64,000 nucleotides of DNA from Salipiger sp. CCB-MM3 (GCF_001687105.1 NZ_CP014595.1:1566001-1630000), one strand, 5' to 3'. Shown: positions 35,739-45,197, numbered from the stretch's first letter. A program made the numbers and translations. The notes: generated by a model from the letters alone, not told the origin.

Positions 35739-36398
35739 ATGAATATGCCGATCGTCCAGCTGCTGGTTCTTGCCGCGATCGCGATCTTTTTGATCCTGCG
35801 CCTGCGCAGCGTGCTGGGCACACGCGACGGTTTCGAGAAGCCTCCTGTGCAGGCACCGGCCTCGCGCGATACCGCCCGCCGTGACTTCGAGGTGATCGAA
35901 GGCGGACCCGACCACGACATCATCGACCATGTGCCCGAGGGCAGCCCCTCGGCAGAGGCGCTGGCCAAGATGAAGGCGGCTGAGCCGAGCTTCAACGTCG
36001 GCGAATTTCTTGGCGGTGCCCGTGGCGCCTATGAGATGATCCTCATGGGGTTCGAGCGCGGCGAGGTCGAGGAACTGAAGCCTTTCCTTGCGCCCGAAGT
36101 CTATGACAGCTTTGCCGAGGTGGTCGAAAGCCGCCGTCAGCAGGGTCTGACCATTGAGGCCGAGTTTGTCGGCGTGCGCGAGATGACCCTCGCCGAAGCG
36201 ACTTTTGACGAGGTCACGAAACTGGCCGAGATCACCGTGCGCTACACCGGCGAGCTGACCTCTGTGGTGAAAGATGCGACCGGAGCAGTCATCGAAGGCA
36301 GCCCAACTTCGGTGAAACGTCAGAAGGACGTCTGGACCTATGCCCGTAACATGGGTAGCGACGATCCGAACTGGCAGCTGGTCGCGACCGACGAATGA
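35739..36398 (+). CDS. Tim44/TimA-domain membrane-anchored protein
   Basis: A 219-residue protein with one N-terminal membrane anchor (PIVQLLVLAAIAIFLILRL) and a C-terminal Tim44-like domain (GEFLGGARGAYEMILMGFER, then the ITVRYTGELTSVV region). Tim44 is the mitochondrial import motor anchor; bacterial TimA relatives are envelope proteins of uncertain role. The ATG at 35739 follows GAGG. It lies beside secB and fxsA and is coupled by four bases to mltA. Confidence 0.87.
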   Translation: MNMPIVQLLVLAAIAIFLILRLRSVLGTRDGFEKPPVQAPASRDTARRDFEVIEGGPDHDIIDHVPEGSPSAEALAKMKAAEPSFNVGEFLGGARGAYEMILMGFERGEVEELKPFLAPEVYDSFAEVVESRRQQGLTIEAEFVGVREMTLAEATFDEVTKLAEITVRYTGELTSVVKDATGAVIEGSPTSVKRQKDVWTYARNMGSDDPNWQLVATDE

Positions 36399-37465
36399 GG
36401 CGCGCGATCCGGGCGGCCGTGCTGACAGGAGCAATGCTGACAGGTGCCATGGCCGCTGCGGAGAGCGAAACCAGCTACGAGATCCTGAGCTTCGGCGATC
36501 TCGACGGATGGGCGACGGATGATCATTCCGCCGCCCTTTCGGTTTTTCTGAACACATGTGGCGACATGAACGATCCCGACTGGGGATCGCTCTGCGCTCT
36601 GGCCCGAGACACCGATGACGCGCGCGGCTTCTTTGAGTTGCTGTTCCGTCCGGTGCTGATCTCGGGCGCGCCCGAGGATGCCGAGGAAGAAGGCCATGAC
36701 GGGCTGTTCACCGGCTATTTCGAGCCCGAGCTGAACGGTGCGCTGCAGCCGGACGAGCGCTATGCCTATCCGATCTACAGCCTGCCCCCAGAGATTGGCG
36801 AGACCGAGGGGCCGTGGCTGTCGCGCCGCGACATTCTCAGCGGCGACGTGATGAAGGATCGCGGGCTCGAGATCGCTTGGGTCGATGATCCGGTCGAGCT
36901 TTTCTTTCTGCAGGTTCAGGGCTCGGGGCGCATTCGTCTGCCCAATGGCCATCATCTGCGCGTCGGTTATGGCGGTGCCAATGGCCACCCCTACCGCTCC
37001 ATCGGCAAAGAGCTGGTCACCCGCGGCACCTTCGATCTGCATCAGGTGTCGGCGCAGGTGATCAAGACTTGGGTGCGTGAGAACCCCGAGGCCGGGCTGG
37101 AGCTGCTCTATCACAATCCCTCTTACGTCTTTTTCCGGGAAGTCAGCGAAGTTCCGGCCGAGCTTGGCCCGCTTGGCGCGATGAACCGCTCGATCACGCC
37201 GCTGCGCTCGATCGCGGTCGATCCTGCCTATGTGCCGCTGGGCGCACCGGTGTGGATCGAGAAAGAAGGCGCCGAGCCCATGCACCGGCTGATGATCGCG
37301 CAGGACACCGGCTCGGCGATCAAGGGACCGCAGCGCGCTGATATCTTCATGGGTACCGGCGATGAGGCCGGGCGCCGTGCTGGCACGATGAAGGATCCGG
37401 GGCGGCTGGTGGTGCTGCTGCCGATCCAGCGCGCCTATGCGCTCTTGCCGGAGTCGGTGCTTTGA
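36395..37465 (+). CDS. mltA: membrane-bound lytic murein transglycosylase A
   Basis: Peptidoglycan-cleaving lytic transglycosylase (356 residues). A signal peptide covers about residues 1-21 (MRRAIRAAVLTGAMLTGAMA). The MltA domain includes GLFTGYFEPELNGAL and FFLQVQGSGRIRLPNG. The C-terminal 3D domain carries AQDTGSAIKGPQRADIFMG with the catalytic aspartates. No lipobox Cys is seen, so it is exported but perhaps not a lipoprotein. It overlaps both neighbours by four bases. Confidence 0.95.
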   Translation: MRRAIRAAVLTGAMLTGAMAAAESETSYEILSFGDLDGWATDDHSAALSVFLNTCGDMNDPDWGSLCALARDTDDARGFFELLFRPVLISGAPEDAEEEGHDGLFTGYFEPELNGALQPDERYAYPIYSLPPEIGETEGPWLSRRDILSGDVMKDRGLEIAWVDDPVELFFLQVQGSGRIRLPNGHHLRVGYGGANGHPYRSIGKELVTRGTFDLHQVSAQVIKTWVRENPEAGLELLYHNPSYVFFREVSEVPAELGPLGAMNRSITPLRSIAVDPAYVPLGAPVWIEKEGAEPMHRLMIAQDTGSAIKGPQRADIFMGTGDEAGRRAGTMKDPGRLVVLLPIQRAYALLPESVL

Positions 37466-38070
37466 GCCGCCGAAAGCTGCGTCCCGACGAGGTGGAACTG
37501 TGGGAGATGGTGGCCCGCAGCGCCGAGAAGCTGCCCGGTCGCAAAGTGACGCCCGAGACCCCTGCCCCGAAGTCCGCGAAACCCAAGACCTCCAAGCTGC
37601 GCAAACCGCTGCCGCCGCCGCGCGATCCGATGGGCGATTTCGCCCTTGGGGCCCGCGCGCCGAGCCCGGCGGAACGGCATGATTTCTACGCCTCCACTTC
37701 GGACCGGCTGGCCAAGGACCCGGTGCGCATGGACGCCAAGGCCTTTGGCCGCCTGAAGCGCGGCAAGCTGCAACCCGAGGCGCGGCTCGACCTGCATGGC
37801 ATGACGCTGGATCAAGCGCATGGCGAATTGGCGCGGTTCATCCTTGGCGCGCAGCTGCGCGGCTTTCGTCTGGTGCTGGTGATAACCGGCAAGGGCATGC
37901 GCGAGGACCCGCATGATCCGATGCCGCGCCGCCGCGGTGTGCTCAAGACGCAGGTGCCGCAATGGCTGCGGATGCCGCCCGTGGGCCAATGCGTGCTGCA
38001 AATCTCCGAGGCCCATATCAAGCACGGCGGTGGCGGGGCCTATTACGTCTATCTCAAGCGGCGGCGGTAA
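37462..38070 (+). CDS. Smr-domain protein
   Basis: A 202-residue protein with a basic, Pro-rich N-terminal half and a C-terminal Smr domain. The motif LDLHGMTLDQAHGELARFI and LVITGKGMREDP are the nuclease-type signatures found in MutS2 tails and stand-alone Smr proteins. Probable nucleic-acid binding or nicking role. The start appears to be TTG overlapping the mltA stop as TTGA; no ATG precedes the conserved N-terminus. Third gene of the Tim44-mltA-Smr operon. Confidence 0.9.
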   Translation: MSRRKLRPDEVELWEMVARSAEKLPGRKVTPETPAPKSAKPKTSKLRKPLPPPRDPMGDFALGARAPSPAERHDFYASTSDRLAKDPVRMDAKAFGRLKRGKLQPEARLDLHGMTLDQAHGELARFILGAQLRGFRLVLVITGKGMREDPHDPMPRRRGVLKTQVPQWLRMPPVGQCVLQISEAHIKHGGGGAYYVYLKRRR

Positions 38071-38087
38071 CGCGGGCCGCCCGTCCC

Positions 38088-38603
38088 TCAGCCGAGGATC
38101 ATCTCAGCGTGGTCGGCAAGATAGATGCGCAGCCACGGGGTAAACGCCTCTGGCTCTGCGGCGATGCGGGCGCGCAACGCATCGAGCGACAGCCACTCGG
38201 TCTGCATCACTTCCTCGGGGTTCGGCGCGGGCTCGACCCCTGCCCCAACCTCGGCGACATAGATCTCGACCACCTCATGCTCGGTCATGCCGCCCCCCAC
38301 TTCGGCGCGGTATTCGACCTGCCCGCGGTGTTGCGGCTCCAGCGCCTTCAGCCCAAGCTCTTCATCGAGCCGCCGAATGGCGCAGTCGCGTGGCTCTTCG
38401 CCCCAATGCGGATGGGTGCAGCAGGTGTTCGCCCAAAGGCCCGGCGTGTGGTACTTCCCAAGGGCGCGGCGCTGCAGCAGCGTCTGCCCATCGCGCATGA
38501 CAAAGACCGACACAGCCTTGTGCCGCAGCCCCTTGAGATGCACGTCGAGCTTGTCCGCCGGAGCCAGTTGGCCGTCGATCCAAGCGGGAATGTCCTGCGC
38601 CAT
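38088..38603 (-). CDS. idi: isopentenyl-diphosphate delta-isomerase (type 1)
   Basis: Interconverts IPP and DMAPP for isoprenoid synthesis (171 residues). Type 1 IDI motifs are visible: the catalytic cysteine segment LWANTCCTHPHWGEE, the Nudix-like AIRRLDEELGL, and EYRAEVGGGMTEHEVVEIY with the active-site Glu residues. The ATG at 38603 follows AAAGGAGG. It converges on the Smr gene and stands alone. Confidence 0.95.
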   Translation of the reverse strand: MAQDIPAWIDGQLAPADKLDVHLKGLRHKAVSVFVMRDGQTLLQRRALGKYHTPGLWANTCCTHPHWGEEPRDCAIRRLDEELGLKALEPQHRGQVEYRAEVGGGMTEHEVVEIYVAEVGAGVEPAPNPEEVMQTEWLSLDALRARIAAEPEAFTPWLRIYLADHAEMILG

Positions 38604-38753
38604 GCCGCGCCTCCTTTCGAGGCGTCTGTTTCCTCTGCCGCGGCCGCAAGGTCAAGAAGCACGATTTCCTCTCGCGCTGGCATTAGGTCGCAGCGCATGG
38701 TGCAACAATGTGGTCTAGGAAGGTCTCACGGAGACGCGCAACGGGAGATGGTC

Positions 38754-39170
38754 ATGAAAACCAAGATGATTTTGAGCTTTGCCCTGCTCGCTATGGCGGG
38801 CACCGCACAGGCCGAAGGCGATGTCGAGGAAGGCAAGAAAACCTTCGAACGCCGCTGCCGGGCCTGTCACATGATCCAGGATGACGCCGGTGAGGCGATC
38901 CAGCGCGGCGGGCGCACCGGTCCGAACCTTTTTGGAGTGGTTGGCCGCACCGCTGGCACCGAGGACGGCTTTCGCTATCGCGACTCCATCGTCGAAGCTG
39001 GCGAAAAGGGTCTGGTCTGGGACGAAGCGTCGCTCGAGGCCTACGTGCAGGACCCCAGCGGGTTTCTGCAAGAGTTCCTCGACGATAAAAGCGCGCGCTC
39101 CGGCATGACCTTCAAACTGCGCGAAGGCATGGAAGACGTTTACGCCTACCTCGCGACTTTCTCAAACTAA
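38754..39170 (+). CDS. periplasmic class I cytochrome c
   Basis: Soluble c-type cytochrome, 138 residues, with a signal peptide (about residues 1-20, ending GTAQA). The haem-binding motif CRACH is near residue 35, and the distal axial methionine is probably in SGMTFKL near residue 119. The GRTGPNLFGVVGR segment is typical of the c2/c550 group, electron carriers of the respiratory chain. The ATG at 38754 follows GGGAG; another ATG lies two codons upstream. A bidirectional terminator follows. Confidence 0.9.
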   Translation: MKTKMILSFALLAMAGTAQAEGDVEEGKKTFERRCRACHMIQDDAGEAIQRGGRTGPNLFGVVGRTAGTEDGFRYRDSIVEAGEKGLVWDEASLEAYVQDPSGFLQEFLDDKSARSGMTFKLREGMEDVYAYLATFSN

Positions 39171-39215
39171 GCGGCACCGAGGCGGCATTGCGCCCGCGAA
39201 CACACCGCAAATCAA

Positions 39216-39250
39216 AAGGGGCGCTCCGGTTGGAGCGCCCCTTCTTCTGT
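39216..39250. terminator. bidirectional terminator
   Basis: A perfect 12-base stem AAGGGGCGCTCC (39216-39227) pairs with 39232-39243 over a GGTT loop. It serves the cytochrome gene on plus and, with a TTTTGATTT tail, the polysaccharide-export gene on minus. Confidence 0.88.
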
Positions 39251-39271
39251 TCAGACCTTTAGATCACACGA

Positions 39272-40399
39272 TCAGAAGGCATTTGCCGCGGCAACACTGC
39301 GCTGCGTGGTGGTCACGCCGCTGTTGACGATGCTGAGCAGCGTCTGCAGCCCTGCGAGCGGGCTTTCGGTCGCCAGAACCACGTCATCGGGGTAAATCTG
39401 GAATTTGCGCGCGGCGAACAATCCGTCGGCGCTGGTCAGATCGAAGGTGAACACCACCTGCTGCATATTCGGCGCGCTGCCGTCCGAGCGCAGTTGCCGC
39501 GGGGAATATTCGCGCAGCACCATGACGCCCTTGGGGTCGGCGCGCACATCATAGAGGCCGCCCATCAGCGACAGCGCCTCGAGCGCGTTCACCTCTTCCT
39601 TCGGGAAATTCACCACGGTCTGCCGCGACGAGGCGCCCATGCCGGTGAAGGTGCGGTCATCTTCTTCGACCACCACCGTATCGCCGGGCAGCAGCAGCGT
39701 GTTGTAAGAGCCGCTTCCCAGCAAGGTGTTGGCGGAAATCTCATAGGTGGCGCCCTGCCGCATCAGGCGCACCAGCGGGTTCTTCATCGAACTGCTGATC
39801 CCGCCTGCATCTGCGATGAGGCCGAGGATCTTATAGTTGCGCGAGGGCATCGCGTAGCTGCCGGGCGAGGAAACCCCACCCACCATCTCGACCGAATTGC
39901 TACGGCCCTGCGTCAGGCTGAGCTGCACCTGCGCGGTCGGCACGATCGCTTCGAGCTTGCTCTGGATGCGCTGCCGGGCCGAGTTCGGGGTCAGGCCGCG
40001 GATGAACACCTCATCCACATACGGCAGGAAAATCGCGCCGTTCGCGCCAACCTCGACATTGGGCATCTCGGTCGATTTCTCGGACGGGTTGGTCAGCAGT
40101 GAATTTTCCTGACTGTCCCAAATGCGGATGTTCACAAGGTCGCCGGTCTGGATGACGCTTTGGTTGGCGCCGGTCGAGGTGCCAAGCCAGTTGCGATCCA
40201 TCTCGGGGCCGGTGCGCGGCCACGATGCAATCAGCGGCATATTGGCCCGCGTCACATCAATCACCTGAAAGCTGGGATATTCGGCGTCGGCCTCTGACAG
40301 AACCTCGGATTGCACGGCGGCGCCGCGAGGCAGCGAACAGCCTCCGAGAATGGCAACGCCAGCAACTAGGGCAATCAGGTTACGCGAGAGTTTCGACAC
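39272..40399 (-). CDS. Wza-like outer-membrane polysaccharide export lipoprotein
   Basis: Polysaccharide export protein (375 residues). The lipoprotein signal ends in ILGGC, giving acylation at about residue 22. The Poly_export domain (TGDLVNIRIWDSQENSL, FLPYVDEVFIRGLTPNSARQ) is followed by SLBB-type repeats (VEMVGGVSSPGSYAMPSR and LLLPGDTVVVEED). The start is a GTG at 40399 with GGAG at the right distance; no ATG fits. It diverges from a sugar transferase gene and likely forms the outer-membrane pore for the exopolysaccharide. Confidence 0.9.
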   Translation of the reverse strand: MSKLSRNLIALVAGVAILGGCSLPRGAAVQSEVLSEADAEYPSFQVIDVTRANMPLIASWPRTGPEMDRNWLGTSTGANQSVIQTGDLVNIRIWDSQENSLLTNPSEKSTEMPNVEVGANGAIFLPYVDEVFIRGLTPNSARQRIQSKLEAIVPTAQVQLSLTQGRSNSVEMVGGVSSPGSYAMPSRNYKILGLIADAGGISSSMKNPLVRLMRQGATYEISANTLLGSGSYNTLLLPGDTVVVEEDDRTFTGMGASSRQTVVNFPKEEVNALEALSLMGGLYDVRADPKGVMVLREYSPRQLRSDGSAPNMQQVVFTFDLTSADGLFAARKFQIYPDDVVLATESPLAGLQTLLSIVNSGVTTTQRSVAAANAF

Positions 40400-40553
40400 A
40401 ATGAGCTCCGGGCACTTCCGAGGGTTTCTAAACTTCCTGCCAAGGTGATAGACAGTTTCGACGCTTGGGAAAAGTCGCTTGCTGGGCAGCGCTCCCGAGG
40501 CTTGGCATTTCTTTGCGCGGCGTTGCGCAGTTGCTTGCGGAGAACGGACGGAA

Positions 40554-41165
40554 ATGACGCTTTCGAAGCGGCTGCTCGACATAATTCTGGCGGCCTTCCT
40601 GCTGGTCTTGCTGTGTATTCCGATCCTGCTGATCTGCCTTGCGATATTGCTGCGCGATGGCCGCCCGGTGCTCTATCTGTCGGAGCGGATGAAAACGCCC
40701 GACGAAGGGTTTCGCCTCTGGAAGTTCCGCACCATGCGTCCCGACAGGGCTGACCGTGGCGTCTCTGGCGGTGATAAATCCGCCCGCATCACGCATACGG
40801 GAAAATTTCTCAGACGCTACCGGCTCGATGAACTGCCGCAGCTTTGGAACATTCTGCGCGGTGACATCAGCTTTGTCGGCCCACGCCCGCCGCTGCGCCG
40901 CTACACCGAGATGTTCCCCGAACTCTACGGCAAAGTGCTGCGCGCGCGGCCCGGCGTGACGGGGCTGGCCACCCTCGCCTTTCACCGGACCGAAGAGCGG
41001 CTGCTGGCGCCCTGCCGCGATGCGGATGAGACCGAGGCCGTCTATTGCCGCCGCTGCGTGCCGCGCAAGGCCCAGCTCGACCTGATCTACGCCCGCCGCC
41101 GCAGCCTGTGCTATGATCTCAAGCTCATGGCAGCGACGGTGATCAGGCGCATCTCGCTGCATTAG
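40554..41165 (+). CDS. undecaprenyl-phosphate sugar transferase (WcaJ/PssY type)
   Basis: Monotopic or one-helix membrane phosphoglycosyltransferase that loads the first sugar phosphate onto the lipid carrier (203 residues). The N-terminal hydrophobic helix covers about residues 9-32. The core motifs FRLWKFRTMRPD, YRLDELPQLWNILRGD and SFVGPRPPLRRY are the bacterial sugar transferase signature including the DE catalytic dyad. The first ATG of the conserved protein is at 40554. It converges on yjbF and is probably the initiating enzyme for the polymer exported here. Confidence 0.92.
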   Translation: MTLSKRLLDIILAAFLLVLLCIPILLICLAILLRDGRPVLYLSERMKTPDEGFRLWKFRTMRPDRADRGVSGGDKSARITHTGKFLRRYRLDELPQLWNILRGDISFVGPRPPLRRYTEMFPELYGKVLRARPGVTGLATLAFHRTEERLLAPCRDADETEAVYCRRCVPRKAQLDLIYARRRSLCYDLKLMAATVIRRISLH

Positions 41166-41168
41166 ACG

Positions 41169-41846
41169 TCACTTCTGCAGCTGCGTCATCGTTACATAGC
41201 CGGTGGTTTCGCCCAGCCATTGCCGCGAGCCTAGGATCTCTCCGGACCCGTCCACCATGTAATAATCGACGAAGGGCTTGCCGTCCTCGCTGGTGCAGGC
41301 GGCGAGCATTTCCGTGACGCCGGCGCGGATGCGTCCCTGCGCAAGATCGACGCGTTCGTCGGGCTCGACGTTGCAGCGATAGCTGATCTCGCGGGTCACA
41401 TCCTCGGCGGTGAGAAACCGCTGCACATAGGCGACATTGCCAATGCCGCGGCCCCGCACGAGCCGCAGCAGCGCATCTTCCTCGACCGACATCAGATCGC
41501 CGCCAAGCCCGCGGGTGCCGGTGATCATGCCGTGACGCAGGACGATGGCCTGTCGCTCGGCGGTCCCGTAAGTGCGATGCTCGCCATTGCGCTCGATCTG
41601 CGCGGCGATGGCTTCGGAATTGCGCGCGTTGATGCGCAGCAGGATCACCGGCAGGTCGGTCGCGGCAAGGGTCTGCGCGATCACCTCGTCGGTGAGCCCT
41701 TGGGGGCTTGCCGCGTCGGATTTCTGGAAGAAGCCGGTGTAGGCGGCTTCGAAGATCGGATCGCGCGTCTGGTCGTTGCCGCAGGCGGCCAAAGCGGCCA
41801 GCAGCCCGGCAAGAACACCGGCGCGGCGCAGGGTCTTGAAGCTCAT
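41169..41846 (-). CDS. yjbF: YjbF/GfcB-family lipoprotein
   Basis: Outer-membrane-associated lipoprotein of the YjbF (GfcB) family, 225 residues, with a lipobox LAALAAC at about residues 16-22. The body, including SYRCNVEPDERVDL and the C-terminal GSRQWLGETTGYVTMTQ, resembles YjbF of E. coli, part of the yjbEFGH exopolysaccharide operon. Its ATG overlaps the yjbH stop (ATGA). Confidence 0.83.
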   Translation of the reverse strand: MSFKTLRRAGVLAGLLAALAACGNDQTRDPIFEAAYTGFFQKSDAASPQGLTDEVIAQTLAATDLPVILLRINARNSEAIAAQIERNGEHRTYGTAERQAIVLRHGMITGTRGLGGDLMSVEEDALLRLVRGRGIGNVAYVQRFLTAEDVTREISYRCNVEPDERVDLAQGRIRAGVTEMLAACTSEDGKPFVDYYMVDGSGEILGSRQWLGETTGYVTMTQLQK

Positions 41847-43972
41847 CGCCAGAATCTCCCCCAGGATGCGGCCACATCGGGCTCGTGGTTTTCGCGAATG
41901 CGCTCGTAGAGCCGATCATCGATATTGAGCTTCGCACCGCCGTCACGCTGCACCGACCGCAGGGTGATCGTGCTGTCAGCGCGCGACGGCTCGCCGGTGC
42001 CGATGGCGACCGGGATGGTGATGAACAGACCCTTGTCGAACGACCCCTCGCCAAAGTCCTCGGACGACACATCGGTCTTCGTCGCGAAGGCGCCGATGCG
42101 CCAGCCGTTGACGAATTCGCGGGTGACCGTCAGCGTCGCACCGGAGTCGCCCGCGATGTAGCGCCCGACATCAAGCTGCGCGTTGTAGCCCTGACCGAAG
42201 TCGTAATAGGCCGAGACATGGCCGTTCACATGCGGGAAGCTGCGGGTGATGCCGCTGACCGGATCGGTGGTCTCATTGCCCTGCACGCCAAACAGCATGT
42301 CAAAGTCGCGCCGCTCCACATAGTTCACTTCGGCCCCAAGCGCGAAGCGGCTGTCGGCGGGTTTCCACAGCACCTCGGTCGAGGCACCGGCATACATCGG
42401 CTCGAGATAGCCAAGCGTCAGGCGGCCATAAAGCTCGGGCGCCAGCTTGCCGTAAAAACCAAGCGTCAGGCGCGGGATCGACGGATCGCTCTCACGGGCG
42501 AACTCGCCGTAATCGGTGCGCACGCGCGGCAGCTTGGATTCGTCCTCGCGGCTGATGTCGTCGAGGTTGCCAAAGATCTTCTTGTTGACTGAGCCGCTGA
42601 GCACGATGTTCGGCGTGATCTCATAGGTGCCGCGCAGGGACGCGCCAAGGTCGAGCCGCAGCGGGCCTTCGGGGTCGAAGGTGCTGTAGGCGTAATAGGG
42701 CGCCAGCGACCAGCGGAAGCGCGGATAGGAGTCGAGCGTCATCGGCGGCGTATTGGCAGAGGTGGCCTCGCCAAAGCGGGTGCGCGCCAGCATGTCGGTG
42801 GCGGCCTCATTCTCCAGCGCCTCGATATCCGAGCGACGCATTGTCACCGTCGAGGTCGGCATGCCGTTCTGCGAAGGGATGATGACGAATTCTTCGACCG
42901 AGGCGGGCAGCACGCGGCTCATGCTGCGCGCGGCGCGGCCAATCGCCTGCGCCGGAGCGCCGTATTTGTCGTTGCGCAGCCGCAGCGTCGCGCGGCGCGG
43001 CTCCAGCCGGAAGCCTTGCAGTTCGAGGTTGTCCCGCTCGAGGCTCTTCGCCAGTCGGGCTTCGGTCGAGGCTTCGGCAGTGGCAAGATCGCTGGCCCAG
43101 CCCAGATCGTTCACATCCGCGGGCTGGCGCGGCTTCACCGGGCTCGGCGCGCTTTCGATGCCGCCGGGCACCCCCAGCGTCTTGGGGTTCATCGGCAGCG
43201 TCACCTGCGCCCCCAGCGTGGTGCCATGGGCCAGATAGAGCGACAGCTGCGTGCCGCCGTCGAAGTGATAGTCGAGCCCGAGGTTGATCGGGCTGTTCTG
43301 TTCGAAATCCGCCCGCTCGCTTTCGGTGTCATAAGCGTCCGAGGAATATTCGATCTTGTAGGTAAGGCGCTTGTTCGGCGACCAGCTGATGCCGCCGAAG
43401 GGCGCGATATCGCCGCGGAACCAGCGGTCTGTGGTGGGCTGGCCGCCGGTGCCCAGCACCTCTTGCGAGCGTTCCCCAAAGCCACCAAAGCCGCCATTGC
43501 TCGCCAGACGGCCCCAGCCGAGGCCACCGGTGACTTGCAGACCGGGGTAAAGCGTCTTGGTCGCGACGATATATTCGCCGCTGTAGATGCCGGTGCCGAT
43601 GAAGTCCTGCAGGCCGACAACCACCGAGGGGCGCCAGTTGCTCTCGGTGAGGATCTGGAAGCGCAGGTCGAAGCTGCGGTCATAGTAGACGCCATCGACC
43701 GAGGCCGGATGGTCGAAATCGCCAATGCCAGTGTAGCGGAAGGTGCCGATCATCCGCGGCATGATCTGGAAGCTGAGCGAGCCACGGTTGGCGGTGCCAA
43801 TACGCCCATAGGTCAGGGCCAGCGTCGCGTCGGGCGCCATGTTCGCGTCCGGCATGTCGATGAGGCCCGGCAGGCCGTAAAGGTTGAAGCTCGGAACACT
43901 GTCCGCCCAGGCGATGCTCGAAAGCGCCGTCGCCCCGGCCAGAAGTGCCGCGATACCCGCCCGTCTTGCCAT
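41843..43972 (-). CDS. yjbH: YjbH/GfcD-family outer-membrane beta-barrel protein
   Basis: A large (709 residues) exported protein with a signal peptide of about 23 residues, then a YjbH domain beginning PSFNLYGLPGLIDMPDAN. Many alternating hydrophobic beta strands and a barrel-like aromatic C-terminal half follow. YjbH/GfcD proteins form outer-membrane barrels for exopolysaccharide or group 4 capsule export. It is transcribed ahead of yjbF with a four-base overlap. YjbE and YjbG equivalents are not present. Confidence 0.9.
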   Translation of the reverse strand: MARRAGIAALLAGATALSSIAWADSVPSFNLYGLPGLIDMPDANMAPDATLALTYGRIGTANRGSLSFQIMPRMIGTFRYTGIGDFDHPASVDGVYYDRSFDLRFQILTESNWRPSVVVGLQDFIGTGIYSGEYIVATKTLYPGLQVTGGLGWGRLASNGGFGGFGERSQEVLGTGGQPTTDRWFRGDIAPFGGISWSPNKRLTYKIEYSSDAYDTESERADFEQNSPINLGLDYHFDGGTQLSLYLAHGTTLGAQVTLPMNPKTLGVPGGIESAPSPVKPRQPADVNDLGWASDLATAEASTEARLAKSLERDNLELQGFRLEPRRATLRLRNDKYGAPAQAIGRAARSMSRVLPASVEEFVIIPSQNGMPTSTVTMRRSDIEALENEAATDMLARTRFGEATSANTPPMTLDSYPRFRWSLAPYYAYSTFDPEGPLRLDLGASLRGTYEITPNIVLSGSVNKKIFGNLDDISREDESKLPRVRTDYGEFARESDPSIPRLTLGFYGKLAPELYGRLTLGYLEPMYAGASTEVLWKPADSRFALGAEVNYVERRDFDMLFGVQGNETTDPVSGITRSFPHVNGHVSAYYDFGQGYNAQLDVGRYIAGDSGATLTVTREFVNGWRIGAFATKTDVSSEDFGEGSFDKGLFITIPVAIGTGEPSRADSTITLRSVQRDGGAKLNIDDRLYERIRENHEPDVAASWGRFWR

Positions 43973-44159
43973 CCTGCCCTCACCTGCCCTTGAACTTGCC
44001 CTGACGTCTTTTGCCCAGAGCTAGAGCTTTCTCTGCGCTCTGTCCATTCATCCCGGCGGCGCAAAGCAGCAACTGTGGGATCCTCGGCACGTCGGGTTCA
44101 GCGGTCTGCGGGCTCTCTACGCGGCCTCTGGCCGCGGAAATTGTCCTCATTTGGAAGTT

Positions 44160-44175
44160 TTAAGGCAGGGGTAAC
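44160..44175. promoter_or_regulatory. CtrA-like box upstream of motB
   Basis: TTAA-N7-GTAAC, one mismatch from TTAA-N7-TTAAC, 45 bases before the motB ATG. Confidence 0.45.
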
Positions 44176-44220
44176 CGCGCGCGCCTATTGCTGGTGTGGG
44201 GTGTTTGGAAGGTGGTGGAT

Positions 44221-45057
44221 ATGGCCGTCGACAGTAATGTCGCGCCAGTCATCATCAAGCGGAAGAAAAAGGGTGGCGGCCATGGGCATCATGGCGGCGC
44301 CTGGAAGGTCGCCTATGCGGATTTCGTGACGGCGATGATGGCTTTCTTCATGCTGATGTGGCTGCTCAACGCGACGACCGAGAAACAGCGCAAGGGGCTG
44401 GCGGATTACTTCAACCCAACGATCGCGGTGGCGCGGATATCGGGCGGCGGAGACGGGCTCATGGGAGGCGAGAGCACCTTTTCCGAGAACGTGCTGCCGC
44501 GCATGGGCACCGGCTCGACCTCGCTTCAGGCGACAGAGATGCATGCGGCGCGGGGCAGCGTGAGTTCCGGTACCGCCGAGCCCGATGCCGCCGAAGAGGC
44601 CGCGCTCGAGGAACTGCGGGACCGGCTCACCGGGCGTCATGGCGAAAGCATGGTCGATGACGGGCTGATGCGGCATGTGGTGACGCGGGTCACCGATGAG
44701 GGGCTGGTGGTCGAACTGTTCGAAACCGCCGATGCGCCGCTGTTCGAGCCTGACGGCAGCCCGACATATCTGCTGCAGCGGCTGTCGCAGATCATCGCCG
44801 GGGCGGCGGAAATGGTGCGCAACCCGCTGGCCATCGAAGGCCATGTGCCCGCCGCACCGATCGTTCTGGCACGGGATTCCTCGTGGGAAAGATCGGCGGA
44901 CCGGGCCGGGCAGATGCGTGCGTTGCTGGGTCAGGCGGGGGTTCCGAAAGGGCGCATCGCGCGGGTTACCTCGCATGCGGACCGCGAGCCTGCGCGCGCC
45001 AACCCGATGGACCCGCGCAACGGCCGTATCGAGGTGATCTTCCTGCGACAGCGTTGA
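44221..45057 (+). CDS. motB: flagellar motor stator protein MotB
   Basis: Stator subunit that couples ion flow to flagellar rotation and anchors to peptidoglycan (278 residues). A basic, His/Gly-rich N-terminus precedes the single membrane helix ADFVTAMMAFFMLMWLL, whose Asp at about residue 34 is the ion-binding site. The C-terminal OmpA-like half is divergent but includes LAIEGHVPAAP and NPMDPRNGRIEVIF. The ATG at 44221 follows GGAAGGTGG. motA is not adjacent. Confidence 0.9.
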   Translation: MAVDSNVAPVIIKRKKKGGGHGHHGGAWKVAYADFVTAMMAFFMLMWLLNATTEKQRKGLADYFNPTIAVARISGGGDGLMGGESTFSENVLPRMGTGSTSLQATEMHAARGSVSSGTAEPDAAEEAALEELRDRLTGRHGESMVDDGLMRHVVTRVTDEGLVVELFETADAPLFEPDGSPTYLLQRLSQIIAGAAEMVRNPLAIEGHVPAAPIVLARDSSWERSADRAGQMRALLGQAGVPKGRIARVTSHADREPARANPMDPRNGRIEVIFLRQR

Positions 45058-45125
45058 AGGGCCGGCTTCGGCTCTCAAGGTGGTTCACACGGAGCGCGCT
45101 GGCGAAGTCGTAGGGATTTTACCTG

Positions 45126-45142
45126 TTAGCGCGGCGTTAAAC
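45126..45142. promoter_or_regulatory. CtrA-like box upstream of flgE
   Basis: TTAG-N7-TTAAAC in the motB-flgE gap, 55 bases before the flgE ATG. The pattern matches the one upstream of the flagellin fragment. Confidence 0.5.
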
Positions 45143-45197
45143 CCGCGCCCCTAGTCTCGGAGGGGACGGGAACAGGTGACAGCAGAAAGGCGCGTCT

